Assembly: GCF_008271695.1 (NCBI RefSeq) | Contig: NZ_VKKY01000002.1 | Coordinates: 1,488,001-1,552,000 of the forward strand | Origin: Rufibacter hautae | GTDB lineage: Bacteria; Bacteroidota; Bacteroidia; Cytophagales; Hymenobacteraceae | DNA: 64,000 nt | Direction: 5' to 3' | Part shown: one piece after another, positions 44,226-52,230 of the stretch | How the letters are laid out: every line of letters begins with the position of its first letter | Position numbering within the stretch: the first letter of the stretch is position 1 | Notes under the pieces: generated by a model | Databases searched by the model: none | The model's input: only the letters and a program-made list of their open reading frames with translations | Told to the model about the DNA's origin: nothing | Program-made: the position numbers and the translations under genes

Positions 44226-45095
44226 AGAACCCTACTCCCGGTCTTTTTCCTGCTGCTCTTCACCGCCTCGGCATTTGCCCAAAAGAAAACTCCTGCCCCA
44301 AAAGCCACCACCAAACCTTTTGTGCTAGGGGTCATTGATGAGATCACCTCTAAGGAGCTGGGAGAAAAAAGGACGCTGAACATTTACCTTCCGGAAGGGT
44401 ACAACCCACGCGACACCACCAGATACCCAGTGGTTTATTTGCTGGACGGGTCTGCCGAGGAAGATTTCATTCATGTGGTGGGGCTTTTCCAGTTCAACAA
44501 TTTCCCGTGGATTGATCGGGTACCCAAATCCATCATCGTCGGGATTGCCAACATGGACCGCAGAAGGGATTTCACTTACCCCACCACCTTGGAGAAAGAC
44601 CAAAAGAGATATCCTACCAGCGGCCACTCGGCCAACTTCATGGCTTTTATTGAAAAGGAACTACAGCCGTACATTGAGAAGAAATACCGAACCAATGCCG
44701 CAAAAACCATCATTGGGCAATCTCTGGCAGGTCTTTTTGTCACGGAGCTCTTGTTGAAGAAGCCCACGCTATTCAGCAAATACATCATCATTAGCCCCAG
44801 CATTTGGTGGGACAACGGTACTATCCTCAACCAAACCTCTCCCCTCCTGAGCGCTAGTTTTCCCCAGAAAACAGACATCTACATTGGGGTGGGCAAAGAA
44901 GGACTTTCCCCCAGCGATATTCCGCACGTCATGGAAGTAGATGCCAATCTACTGGTAGAGAAATTGCGCACCAAGAATCCCCAGGTAAAAGTGTATTATG
45001 ACTATTTGCCGGAAGAGGACCATGCCACGGTAACGCACCAAGCCATCTTCAACGCCTTGCGGCTGTTGTACCCAGATAAAAGAAGCGCCAAGTAA
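44223..45095 (+). CDS. Secreted alpha/beta-hydrolase esterase
   Basis: 290 residues from ATG 44223, which opens a signal peptide (MRTLLPVFFLLLFTASAFAQ). The body is an esterase-D/Fes-like fold: RTLNIYLPEGYNP, YPVVYLLDGSAEEDF, TIIGQSLAGLFVTELL (nucleophile Ser in G-Q-S-L-A) and EDHATVTHQAIFNAL (catalytic His). Such enzymes cleave acyl groups from sugars or siderophores. It precedes a sialate-O-acetylesterase-like gene and a GH5 gene, suggesting a role in polysaccharide deacylation. Confidence 0.82.
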   Translation: MRTLLPVFFLLLFTASAFAQKKTPAPKATTKPFVLGVIDEITSKELGEKRTLNIYLPEGYNPRDTTRYPVVYLLDGSAEEDFIHVVGLFQFNNFPWIDRVPKSIIVGIANMDRRRDFTYPTTLEKDQKRYPTSGHSANFMAFIEKELQPYIEKKYRTNAAKTIIGQSLAGLFVTELLLKKPTLFSKYIIISPSIWWDNGTILNQTSPLLSASFPQKTDIYIGVGKEGLSPSDIPHVMEVDANLLVEKLRTKNPQVKVYYDYLPEEDHATVTHQAIFNALRLLYPDKRSAK

Positions 45096-45214
45096 CCTCA
45101 TCTTATGGCTGATAAAGCCCCACTTTTTAGAATAAGTTATAGCCCGTCACCTCCTTTAGCACCGGCCTGTTTAGCTTAGCTTTTCTTCTTCGTTTTTTCA
45201 AAATCACCATCAAA

Positions 45215-47185
45215 ATGGGAAATCCCAGACTTTCCTTTTGCTCCACCTTTCTGCGGTTCACCTTCCTTATTATTCTGGTGGCTACCCCTTCTCTAGTTTT
45301 CGGGCAAGTGCGTTTGCCAAAGGTTTTCAGCGACCACATGGTCTTGCAGCGGGGCCGGGCTATTCCGGTTTGGGGAACCGCTCAGCCGGGGAAGCAGATT
45401 TCTGTGGAATTTGGTGGTCAGAAGATCAAGACAACTACCGGTCAGGATGGTAAATGGATGGTGCATCTGCCCCAGATGAAGGCGGGCGGTCCGCACCTGA
45501 TGCAGGTGTCTGAAGAAGATAAAACCAAACCGGTGATTTTGTTTAAAGACGTGCTGATTGGCGATGTGTGGCTGGCCTCGAGGCAATCCAACATGGAATG
45601 GCAGGTACAGCAGGCCATGAATGCCGAAACGGAAATCAAGAACGCCCATTACCCTAACATCCGGTTCTTCAACGTACCCCATGACAAGAAAACCAACGTC
45701 CAAACCGATGTGCTGGCCGGCTCGTGGCAACCTATTGACTCCCTTACCGTGAAAACCGCCTCAGCGGTGGCCTACTATTTTGCCCGGGAACTGCAGGCTG
45801 ACTTGAAGGTGCCCATTGGTATTCTCCAGTCTACCTGGGGAGGTACCCCGGTGGAAGCCTGGATCAGCCGGGAACAGTTACTCTCCTCCCCCATCACGCA
45901 GCGCACCGTCTTGCAGAATGACACGGTGACCGAAAAGCACTTCCTCAAAGACAGCCTGGATTTGGTTCGGTTCTGGGACATCGTGTACAACCCCAAAAAC
46001 AAAACCGATAAAACCATCCCGAACCCCAACTACAACGATGCCAAGTGGCCCGAGTTGGTGATGCCCGCTACCCTCAAAAACCTGAACTTGCCCGGCTACG
46101 AAGGCATGATGTGGCTCCGCAAGACCATTCACCTACCCCAAAATCTGTTCGGCAAAGAAGTAACCCTCCACTTCGGCCACCCCGAGATGAACTATTCTCT
46201 CTACTTCAACGGGAAAGAAATTGCTAAAAACGTCTGGAACGCCAAACCCACGCACCACTACCGTATTCCGGCCAATTTGGTAAAACAAGGCAAAAACGTG
46301 ATTGCAGTCAGGATGGCGTTTCTGTGGACAGGCGGAGGCTTCAACCCTCCCGCCGAAGAGATGTACTTGACAGACGGAACCGCCAAACTAAGCCTGGCCG
46401 GAGGTTGGAAATACCGGAAAGACCTGGAGCCTACCCTTCCTACCATCAAAAACTATCACCAATTCCCAACTTACCTCTTTAACGCCATGATCAACCCGGT
46501 GATCCCTTACGGCATAAACGGGGTGATTTGGTACCAGGGCGAGAACAACGTGTCGGCCCCTGTAGACTACCGCACCTTGTTTCCCATGATGATCAACGAT
46601 TGGCGGATACGATGGCAGCAGGGGTATTTCCCGTTTCTGTACGTGCAGCTGGCCAACTACATGAAGCGGCAACCGGAACCCTCGCAAAGTGATTGGGCCA
46701 CCTTGCGCGAAGCCCAAACCCTTGCTTTGGCCCAACCCAACACCGCTATGGCAACCATCATTGACCTGGGCGAGGCAGACAACATCCACCCCAAAAACAA
46801 GCAAGAGGTAGGCCGAAGACTTGCCTTGCTAGCCAAAAAACTAGTCTACAAAAAAGCAGTGCAGGCCTCCGGTCCCATGTACCAGAACCACCAAATAGAA
46901 GGAAATCAAATCAGAATAAAGTTCTCTGAGACTGGTGCCGGATTGGCCACCCGGGGTAATGGAAAGCCTACAGGCTTTGCCATAGCCGGAAGCAATCAGA
47001 AGTTCTATTGGGCTGATGCCGTGATTGAGGGGAACACGGTAAAGGTAAGCTCTGCGCAAGTGAAGAATCCAGTGGCAGTGCGCTATGCCTGGGCCGATAA
47101 CCCCGAGTGCAACCTAATCAACAAAGATGGTTTGCCGGCAAATCCCTTCCGTACTGATGATTGGAATGCGATTGTAGCAAAATAA
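45215..47185 (+). CDS. Sialate O-acetylesterase family protein with G-to-R change at the nucleophile
   Basis: 656 residues with a signal peptide ending VFGQ. VRLPKVFSDHMVLQRGRAIP and IPVWGTAQPGKQISVEF are the usual N-terminal Ig-like region. Motif I is GDVWLASRQSNMEWQ; the family normally reads S-G-Q-S-N-M, so Gly123 is Arg here, next to Ser125. AVAYYFARELQ, STWGGTPVEAW, WYQGENN and DNIHPKNKQEVGRRLA (catalytic His region) are intact. It would remove acetyl groups from sugars in hemicellulose or pectin. The Arg codon AGG is one transition from GGG. Confidence 0.85.
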   Translation: MGNPRLSFCSTFLRFTFLIILVATPSLVFGQVRLPKVFSDHMVLQRGRAIPVWGTAQPGKQISVEFGGQKIKTTTGQDGKWMVHLPQMKAGGPHLMQVSEEDKTKPVILFKDVLIGDVWLASRQSNMEWQVQQAMNAETEIKNAHYPNIRFFNVPHDKKTNVQTDVLAGSWQPIDSLTVKTASAVAYYFARELQADLKVPIGILQSTWGGTPVEAWISREQLLSSPITQRTVLQNDTVTEKHFLKDSLDLVRFWDIVYNPKNKTDKTIPNPNYNDAKWPELVMPATLKNLNLPGYEGMMWLRKTIHLPQNLFGKEVTLHFGHPEMNYSLYFNGKEIAKNVWNAKPTHHYRIPANLVKQGKNVIAVRMAFLWTGGGFNPPAEEMYLTDGTAKLSLAGGWKYRKDLEPTLPTIKNYHQFPTYLFNAMINPVIPYGINGVIWYQGENNVSAPVDYRTLFPMMINDWRIRWQQGYFPFLYVQLANYMKRQPEPSQSDWATLREAQTLALAQPNTAMATIIDLGEADNIHPKNKQEVGRRLALLAKKLVYKKAVQASGPMYQNHQIEGNQIRIKFSETGAGLATRGNGKPTGFAIAGSNQKFYWADAVIEGNTVKVSSAQVKNPVAVRYAWADNPECNLINKDGLPANPFRTDDWNAIVAK

Positions 47186-47326
47186 TTTTGCTGCAACACC
47201 CGAAACCAATACTAATTTTTGCTTTATAAACCCGTGGTACTCTAATCCGGTCTAAGAAATGCTAAAGGAGTGTTATGCCCCACACATCATTAATCTCTTT
47301 CTTTGGGGTTCAATCTTACTTCTACT

Positions 47327-48316
47327 ATGTCTTTCAAGAAGATTATCCCTACGCTCCTCCTGGTGGGTAGCAGTCTATTAGCGCCGGCGCAGGCGGTGAA
47401 GAACCACGGCGCTTTGCGCGTAAAAGGCACGCAACTCCTGGACCAGAAAGGCCAGCCTGTCATGCTCAGGGGCATGAGCTTTGGCTGGCATAACTTCTGG
47501 CCCCGCTTCTACACGCCGCAGACTGTGAGTTGGCTGGCTAAGGACTGGAACATTAACGTGATCAGGGCTGCCATGGGCGTAGAGCCGAAGAACGGTTACC
47601 TGGAAAAACCCGAGTGGTCCAAAGAGAGAATCAAAGCTGTGGTAGACGGCGCCATTAAGGAGAACATTTACGTCATCATTGACTGGCACAGCCACAACAT
47701 CAACCTGACTGAGGCCAAGGCTTTCTTCACCGAGATGGCCCAAACCTACGGCAAGAACCCGCACGTCATCTACGAGATCTTCAATGAGCCCGATCATGAA
47801 ACTTGGCCCGAGGTAAAGGCCTATTCTGAAGAGGTGATTTCCGCTATCAGAGCGGTTGACCCGGACAACCTCATCTTGGTAGGCACGCCGCGTTGGGACC
47901 AGGACGTGCATCTGGCCGCCGATGACCCTATCAAGGGCGTGAAGAACCTCATGTACACGCTGCATTTCTATGCCGCCACCCACAAGCAGGAACTCCGGGA
48001 CCGCGGCGATTACGCCCTCAGCAAGGGACTTCCGCTCTTTATCTCAGAATCGGCGGGCATGGAAGCCACCGGCAACGGACCTTTGAACGAAGAAGAATGG
48101 AAGAAATGGCTGGACTGGGCTGAGCAACGCAAGATTAGCTGGGTGACCTGGTCAGTTTCTGACAAAGATGAAACATGCTCTATCCTGCTGCCTTCGGCCT
48201 CGGCCACGGGCCAATGGAAAGATACGGATCTAAAACCATCCGGCTTGAAAAGCCGCGCCCTCCTTAAAAGCTATGCGGCCCAACCCGTAAAAAAGAAGAA
48301 AACCAAAGCCAAATAA
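47327..48316 (+). CDS. Glycoside hydrolase family 5 endoglucanase-like
   Basis: 329 residues from ATG 47327 with a signal peptide. LLDQKGQPVMLRGMSFGWHN, NVIRAAMGVE, YVIIDWHSHN, IYEIFNEP (acid/base Glu154), MYTLHFYAATHK and PLFISESAG (nucleophile Glu241) follow the GH5_2 plan, closest to Bacillus endoglucanases. The residue after the nucleophile is Ser, where that subfamily usually has Trp. It should cut beta-1,4-glucan. The Lys-rich tail (KKKKTKAK) is unusual for a secreted enzyme. Confidence 0.87.
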   Translation: MSFKKIIPTLLLVGSSLLAPAQAVKNHGALRVKGTQLLDQKGQPVMLRGMSFGWHNFWPRFYTPQTVSWLAKDWNINVIRAAMGVEPKNGYLEKPEWSKERIKAVVDGAIKENIYVIIDWHSHNINLTEAKAFFTEMAQTYGKNPHVIYEIFNEPDHETWPEVKAYSEEVISAIRAVDPDNLILVGTPRWDQDVHLAADDPIKGVKNLMYTLHFYAATHKQELRDRGDYALSKGLPLFISESAGMEATGNGPLNEEEWKKWLDWAEQRKISWVTWSVSDKDETCSILLPSASATGQWKDTDLKPSGLKSRALLKSYAAQPVKKKKTKAK

Positions 48317-48347
48317 CAAGCCTCAACCCACCAATTAGGTACGCTTT

Positions 48348-48382
48348 GTTTTATGCTGTTTTACTTAAAACGCCCGGTAAAC
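48348..48382. repeat. 36-bp palindromic element, copy 26
   Basis: Starts GTTTTATGCTGTTTTAC and ends GCCCGGTAAAC. Its right half forms part of the hairpin at 48367-48412. Confidence 0.6.
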
Positions 48383-48412
48383 TCTTTTAAGAAAAGGAGC
48401 TGCCGGGCGTTT
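48367..48412. terminator. Hairpin after the GH5 gene
   Basis: AAAACGCCCGG at 48367-48377 pairs with CCGGGCGTTTT at 48403-48413. It bridges two palindrome copies. Confidence 0.7.
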
Positions 48413-48444
48413 TGGGCTTCTTTTTAGGGAAACACGGCAAAAAC
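48409..48444. repeat. 36-bp palindromic element, copy 27
   Basis: Starts GTTTTGGGCTTC and ends CACGGCAAAAAC. Confidence 0.65.
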
Positions 48445-48522
48445 AGTTCTCCTCTGCGGCACCCGTGGCATGAACCGGATTTTACGCGTACCTTGCACCT
48501 TTAATTAACGCTACCAACCCGC

Positions 48523-49059
48523 ATGATCCTCACCGACCGTCAGATTCTGGAAGAGATAGAAAAAGGCACCATCCTGATTGAGCCTTATGACCGCTCCTGC
48601 CTGGGCACGAACTCTTACGATGTGCACTTGGGCAAGTACCTGGCTTTCTACAAAGACGAAGTGCTGGATGCCCGCAAACACAACCAGATTGAGGTATTTG
48701 AGATCCCTGAGGAAGGCTACATTCTGGAGCCCGGCAAGCTTTACCTGGGGGTTACCGAAGAATATACCGAGACCCATGCCCACGTGCCTTTCCTGGAGGG
48801 GAAATCAAGCGTAGGACGGTTGGGGATTGACATCCACGCCACGGCTGGCAAAGGCGATGTGGGCTTTTGCAACAACTGGACTTTGGAGATCTCCGTGAGC
48901 CAGAAAGTGCGGGTGTACCACAACATGCCCATTGGGCAGCTGATCTATTTTGTGGTGAACGGCGGTATTGAGAACTACTACAACCAGAAGACCAACGCCA
49001 AGTACAACCAGCGCTCTGTGTACCCGGTAGAGTCTATGATGTGGAAGAACAAGTTTTAG
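48523..49059 (+). CDS. dcd: dCTP deaminase
   Basis: 178 residues. MILTDRQILEEIEKGTILIE, GTNSYDVHLGKYL, EGKSSVGRLGIDIHATAGKG (catalytic Arg/Glu region) and MPIGQLIYFVVNG are typical. It deaminates dCTP to dUTP, providing dUMP for thymidylate. A partial -7 box (TACCTTGC) lies 30 nt upstream. The gene stands alone. Confidence 0.93.
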   Translation: MILTDRQILEEIEKGTILIEPYDRSCLGTNSYDVHLGKYLAFYKDEVLDARKHNQIEVFEIPEEGYILEPGKLYLGVTEEYTETHAHVPFLEGKSSVGRLGIDIHATAGKGDVGFCNNWTLEISVSQKVRVYHNMPIGQLIYFVVNGGIENYYNQKTNAKYNQRSVYPVESMMWKNKF

Positions 49060-49278
49060 ACTTTTCCGCTTTTCAGGGTACCATATCCGGTTTATTGTAT
49101 AAATCTCACATAAGCCTTGTAGAACGGAAAGAACTTTATTTTCAGCCATTTATAGTAGGCTAAAAAGGAAACAAAGCCGCCTGTAGCACGTTCTTTTTGA
49201 AAGAGATTCAACTTTTTCGCCACCGGATTTGTTCTAAAATAGATGGCACAGGAATTGTGTAGTACCTCTCAAACCAGA

Positions 49279-49764
49279 ATGACTATGAAAAGATTTGTGT
49301 ATACGTTGGCCCTTGTTCTCTCTGTAAGTTTCGCTTCGTTTGCCCAAAACGGGGGAACCGCTGAACAACGTGCCCAAAACCTGTCAGACAAGATGATTCG
49401 GGAGCTGCAGTTGAACAACTTCCAGTCCAGAAAGCTGAGAGAACTCAATCTGGCCAATGCCCAGAAAATGATTGCCTTTGAGACCAAATACGCCAACAAC
49501 CCGGCGGAATTGGAAAGATGTATCAATGGGGTTTGTAAAGAGCGTGACGCCGCCTTGGAAAAGGTATTGAGCACCGCCCAATATTCGCGTTACTACGGTG
49601 CACGTAAATCTTTCAACAGCTATGACCGGGCTTATGCCTTGCAGTTGCAGAAAGAGAACGGCAAAGCCGCCAAGACGCTCGTAGCCCAGGACAAAGCAGA
49701 TGCCAAACGTACCTTCGCGCAACCTGAGCCAGCCGTGATTAGAGAAGCTTCTCCCCGGAACTAG
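49279..49764 (+). CDS. Hypothetical secreted helical protein
   Basis: About 161 residues from ATG 49279 (or 49285), opening a signal peptide (MKRFVYTLALVLSVSFASFA). The mature part is helical and charged: NLSDKMIRELQLNNFQSRKL, EFELERC-like pair (ERCINGVCKERD) with two Cys, and VLSTAQYSRYYGARKSFNS. The layout (helix, LNxxQ words, predicted all-alpha) recalls CpxP/Spy-type periplasmic chaperones, but similarity is weak. A strong terminator follows. Confidence 0.6.
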   Translation: MTMKRFVYTLALVLSVSFASFAQNGGTAEQRAQNLSDKMIRELQLNNFQSRKLRELNLANAQKMIAFETKYANNPAELERCINGVCKERDAALEKVLSTAQYSRYYGARKSFNSYDRAYALQLQKENGKAAKTLVAQDKADAKRTFAQPEPAVIREASPRN

Positions 49765-49777
49765 GTACATAATATAC

Positions 49778-49817
49778 AAACAAAAAAGCCGCTCCTAGGA
49801 GCGGCTTTTTTGTTTGT
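49778..49817. terminator. Bidirectional terminator
   Basis: AAACAAAAAAGCCGCTCC and its inverse GGAGCGGCTTTTTTGTTT form a perfect hairpin with a TAGG-type loop, between convergent genes. Confidence 0.92.
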
Positions 49818-49829
49818 ATAAATCTCAGA

Positions 49830-50192
49830 TTACTGCGGGTTCTGGGCCGCGTTACGCTTCTGTTGCTCTTCTACGTGCTGCATGAGTTCCTGGCACAGGC
49901 TGCGCATCTTCTCGGCCATAAGCTTGTCATTGGTGGCAGTCTCAATGCTTTGTGCCATCGCCCCGATGGTGTCAATATAGAAGTATTTCATTTCATCAAC
50001 GGGCATGTCCTTCGTCCAAAGGTCAATCTTCATGGTGCCTGAATCATTACGGTCCCATAGGGAAATATTGATGGCTTTAGCGAAGTGGATGTCATTACCG
50101 GCATCGGTAGCGGTCCAACTGATGGCCTCTGGAACCCGCTGCTCGTCTAGGGCAATGCTGAAGTGTATCTCTGATTTTTTCATTTGTTTCAT
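49830..50192 (-). CDS. gldC: Gliding motility protein GldC
   Basis: 120 residues starting MKQMKKSEIHFSIALDEQRV. EAISWTATDAGN, LWDRNDSGTMKIDLWTKDMP and MKYFYIDTIGAMAQSIETAT match GldC of Flavobacterium johnsoniae, a small cytoplasmic protein of the gliding group; homologues occur widely in Bacteroidota, including non-gliders. A Met at codon 4 is an alternative start. A -7 box (TACCTTTG, minus strand 50234-50227) lies 35 nt upstream. Confidence 0.88.
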   Translation of the reverse strand: MKQMKKSEIHFSIALDEQRVPEAISWTATDAGNDIHFAKAINISLWDRNDSGTMKIDLWTKDMPVDEMKYFYIDTIGAMAQSIETATNDKLMAEKMRSLCQELMQHVEEQQKRNAAQNPQ

Positions 50193-50288
50193 GTTCTTTC
50201 ACGCCACCGGCGCTTCGTTCAAAGCACAAAGGTAAAATGTTTTTCTGAGTTCTAGAGATAGAAGCATCTGCTTTTCCATATCGGCGCA

Positions 50289-50323
50289 GTTTAGAGCCTT
50301 TTTCTTGAAAACTGCTCATAAAC
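50289..50323. repeat. 36-bp palindromic element, copy 28
   Basis: Starts GTTTAGAGCC and ends CTGCTCATAAAC. Confidence 0.65.
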
Positions 50324-50369
50324 AGGAAGGTTTACAAAATGCATAATCTACTTTATAGCTGTGCAGGTT

Positions 50370-50533
50370 TTCCGTCCCCCTTTGAAGGGGGTAGGGGAAT
50401 GACCATGGCGTTTGAAGAACCGATGACTTAAATTTTAGAGCAAGGGCAACCACAAGGGATTGCCCCTACATTTCGGAGATACAATGATCAGCAGGAGTAA
50501 TCATCCCCCTACCCCCTTCAAAGGGGGACGGAA
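50370..50533. mobile_element. MITE-like module with perfect 28-bp inverted ends
   Basis: TTCCGTCCCCCTTTGAAGGG (start of the left arm, 50370-50397) is exactly inverted at 50506-50533. Each arm contains its own CCCCCTTNAAGGGGG dyad. The 108-nt interior carries one GGGCAACC palindrome and no gene. No clear target duplication is visible. Mobility is inferred from structure only. Confidence 0.6.
50444..50469. repeat. GGGCAACC palindromic repeat, copy A
   Basis: GGGCAACCACAAGGG then ATTGCCCCTAC. The same 26-bp unit occurs twice more at 62885-62955. Confidence 0.75.
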
Positions 50534-50593
50534 TGCGTGTGGTATTCTTGATCATAGAAGTTCCCTCTTTGTTAGGTTCTCTCTCGCCCTTGT

Positions 50594-50629
50594 GTTTAAG
50601 GGTTACTTTTCCTAAATCAGTTCAAAAGA
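50594..50629. repeat. 36-bp palindromic element, copy 29
   Basis: Starts GTTTAAGGGTTACTTTTCC and ends CAGTTCAAAAGA; moderately degenerate. Confidence 0.55.
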
Positions 50630-50668
50630 AAAATCCTGCCTGGGTTTAACGCCAAGCAGGACTTCTTT
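50629..50668 (-). terminator. Terminator of dnaN
   Basis: On the minus strand AGTCCTGCTTGG pairs with CCAGGCAGGATT, followed by TTTCTTTT. Confidence 0.7.
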
Positions 50669-50688
50669 ATTCTTAAGTATTCTAACGC

Positions 50689-51813
50689 TTATACGTAGTT
50701 GTTGAGCATTACCGGCATTACCAGCATCAGGATGCTTTCTTCGTCATCGTTGGTGGATGGCATCAGCAAGCCGGCGCGGTTTGGCGTAGAGAGCTCCAGA
50801 GTAATCTCGTCTGAGTCAATGTTGCTTAGCATCTCGGTGAGGAACTTGGCGTTGAAGCCGATCTCCATATCCTCGCCATCATATTGGCAAGTGAGGCGCT
50901 CGTTAGCCTCGTTGGAGAAATCCAGGTCCTCCGCAGAGATCTGCAGTTCGCTGCCCGTGATGCGCAGGCGCACCTGGTGAGTGGTTTTGTTGGAATAGAT
51001 AGAGATACGTTTCACGGAGCTCAGGAAATCATAGCGGTCTATCACCAGTTTGTTCGGGTTCTGAGCCGGAATCACATTCTCGTAATCTGGGTAGCGCTCG
51101 TCAATGAGGCGGCAGATCATTCTAATATTATCGAAGCTGAAGAACGCGTTGGAGGTATTGAACTCTACTCTCACAGCAGTAGCCTCATTAGGCAACGTTG
51201 ATTTGAGCAGGTTGAAAGCTTTTTTAGGGATGATGATGGAAGCGGCATTGTCGCTGCTCACATCCTGGCGGCGGTAGCGCAGCAGGCGGTGTCCGTCAGT
51301 GGCCACAAAGGTGATGTTGCCGCTGTTCAACTGCACAAAGATACCGGTCATAGCAGGACGCAACTCATCATTGCTCACCGCGAAGATGGTTTTGTTGATG
51401 GCCCGACCCAATACATTGGACGGAATCTCAATAGCGTTGCCGCCGCGGACCACCGGTACTTTAGGGAAATCCGTGGCGTTCTCACCAGAGAGTTTATAAC
51501 GGCCATTAGACGAGCTGATCTCGATGGTGTACGTCTCCTCGTCAATGGTGAAGGTCACCGGCTGGTCCGGAAGGTTTTTCAGGGTATCTATCAGGATACG
51601 GGCCGGCGCAGCGATGCGTCCGTTTTCGCGGGCCTCCACGTGTATCTCCGTGATCATGGAGGTTTCCAGGTCACTTGCTGTGATGGTCAAGACGCCGTCG
51701 TTGATCTCAAACAAGAAGTTCTCCAAAATCGGCACCACCGGGTTGTTGGCCACTACCCCGTTGATGCTAGTAAGCTGCTTCAGCAGCGCCGTAGAAGATA
51801 CAATGAATTTCAT
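50689..51813 (-). CDS. dnaN: DNA polymerase III beta sliding clamp
   Basis: 374 residues, the usual size. It starts MKFIVSSTALLKQLTSINGV. NPVVPILENFLFEI, FVATDGHRLLRYRRQ and IDERYPDYENVIP mark the three clamp domains, and it ends LMLVMPVMLNNYV. The ring dimer tethers the replicative polymerase. It is not next to dnaA in this window. A -7 box (TAACTTTG, minus strand 51857-51850) lies 37 nt upstream. Confidence 0.96.
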   Translation of the reverse strand: MKFIVSSTALLKQLTSINGVVANNPVVPILENFLFEINDGVLTITASDLETSMITEIHVEARENGRIAAPARILIDTLKNLPDQPVTFTIDEETYTIEISSSNGRYKLSGENATDFPKVPVVRGGNAIEIPSNVLGRAINKTIFAVSNDELRPAMTGIFVQLNSGNITFVATDGHRLLRYRRQDVSSDNAASIIIPKKAFNLLKSTLPNEATAVRVEFNTSNAFFSFDNIRMICRLIDERYPDYENVIPAQNPNKLVIDRYDFLSSVKRISIYSNKTTHQVRLRITGSELQISAEDLDFSNEANERLTCQYDGEDMEIGFNAKFLTEMLSNIDSDEITLELSTPNRAGLLMPSTNDDEESILMLVMPVMLNNYV

Positions 51814-51849
51814 CCGTTATAGTAGGTTTGGATAAGGAGCTTTATCGGG

Positions 51850-51857
51850 CAAAGTTA
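51850..51857 (-). promoter_or_regulatory. -7 box of dnaN
   Basis: TAACTTTG on the minus strand matches TAnnTTTG. No good -33 partner is seen. Confidence 0.45.
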
Positions 51858-51913
51858 ACCAAAAAAGGATTTTTTCCTATCCTGAAGGCCGTTTTTGTTT
51901 CCACCACTCACCC

Positions 51914-51949
51914 GTTTTAAGCATGTTTTGCTAAAAATATGTCCTAAAC
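51914..51949. repeat. 36-bp palindromic element, copy 30
   Basis: Starts GTTTTAAGCATGTTTTG and ends ATATGTCCTAAAC. Confidence 0.72.
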
Positions 51950-52230
51950 AGACCAGCGGCTTGACTCAACCCAAAACAGTTGTAAAATCCGGTTAGGTTT
52001 ATCCACTAACTTGTGTATTCTTTTCTTTTCTAAAACCTGTTTACCTACTTGTTCCATGGGGGCACATTTTCTATTTCAAGCGGATATTTACCTTAGCAAG
52101 AAGCTGTCCTTAGAAATGTACCCTCCCCTTTCTTTAGATTTAACTCAAATACATTTCAAACAAAAGGAGGAACCCTGCTAAGCTCTTAATAAGACTTGCC
52201 AAAATTCCTCCTTCCAAAAGTTAATGACTG
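51950..52230. other. Gap between dnaN upstream region and lipoprotein gene
   Basis: A+T-rich, no gene recognised. AAGGAGGAA (52164-52172) and TTCCTCCTT (52205-52213) form a hairpin that may end the minus-strand lipoprotein transcript. Confidence 0.5.

Larger units (their letters stand above)
50193..50688. other. 496-nt repeat-filled gap between gldC and dnaN
   Basis: No gene. It holds the gldC -7 box, two copies of the 36-bp palindrome, a 164-bp module with 28-bp inverted ends, one GGGCAACC palindrome and the dnaN terminator. Confidence 0.75.

Noticed and set aside
45127-45339. A small basic minus-strand gene overlapping the start of the sialate O-acetylesterase-like gene
   Set aside because: It is antisense to a well-supported signal peptide region and has composition typical of a shadow frame.
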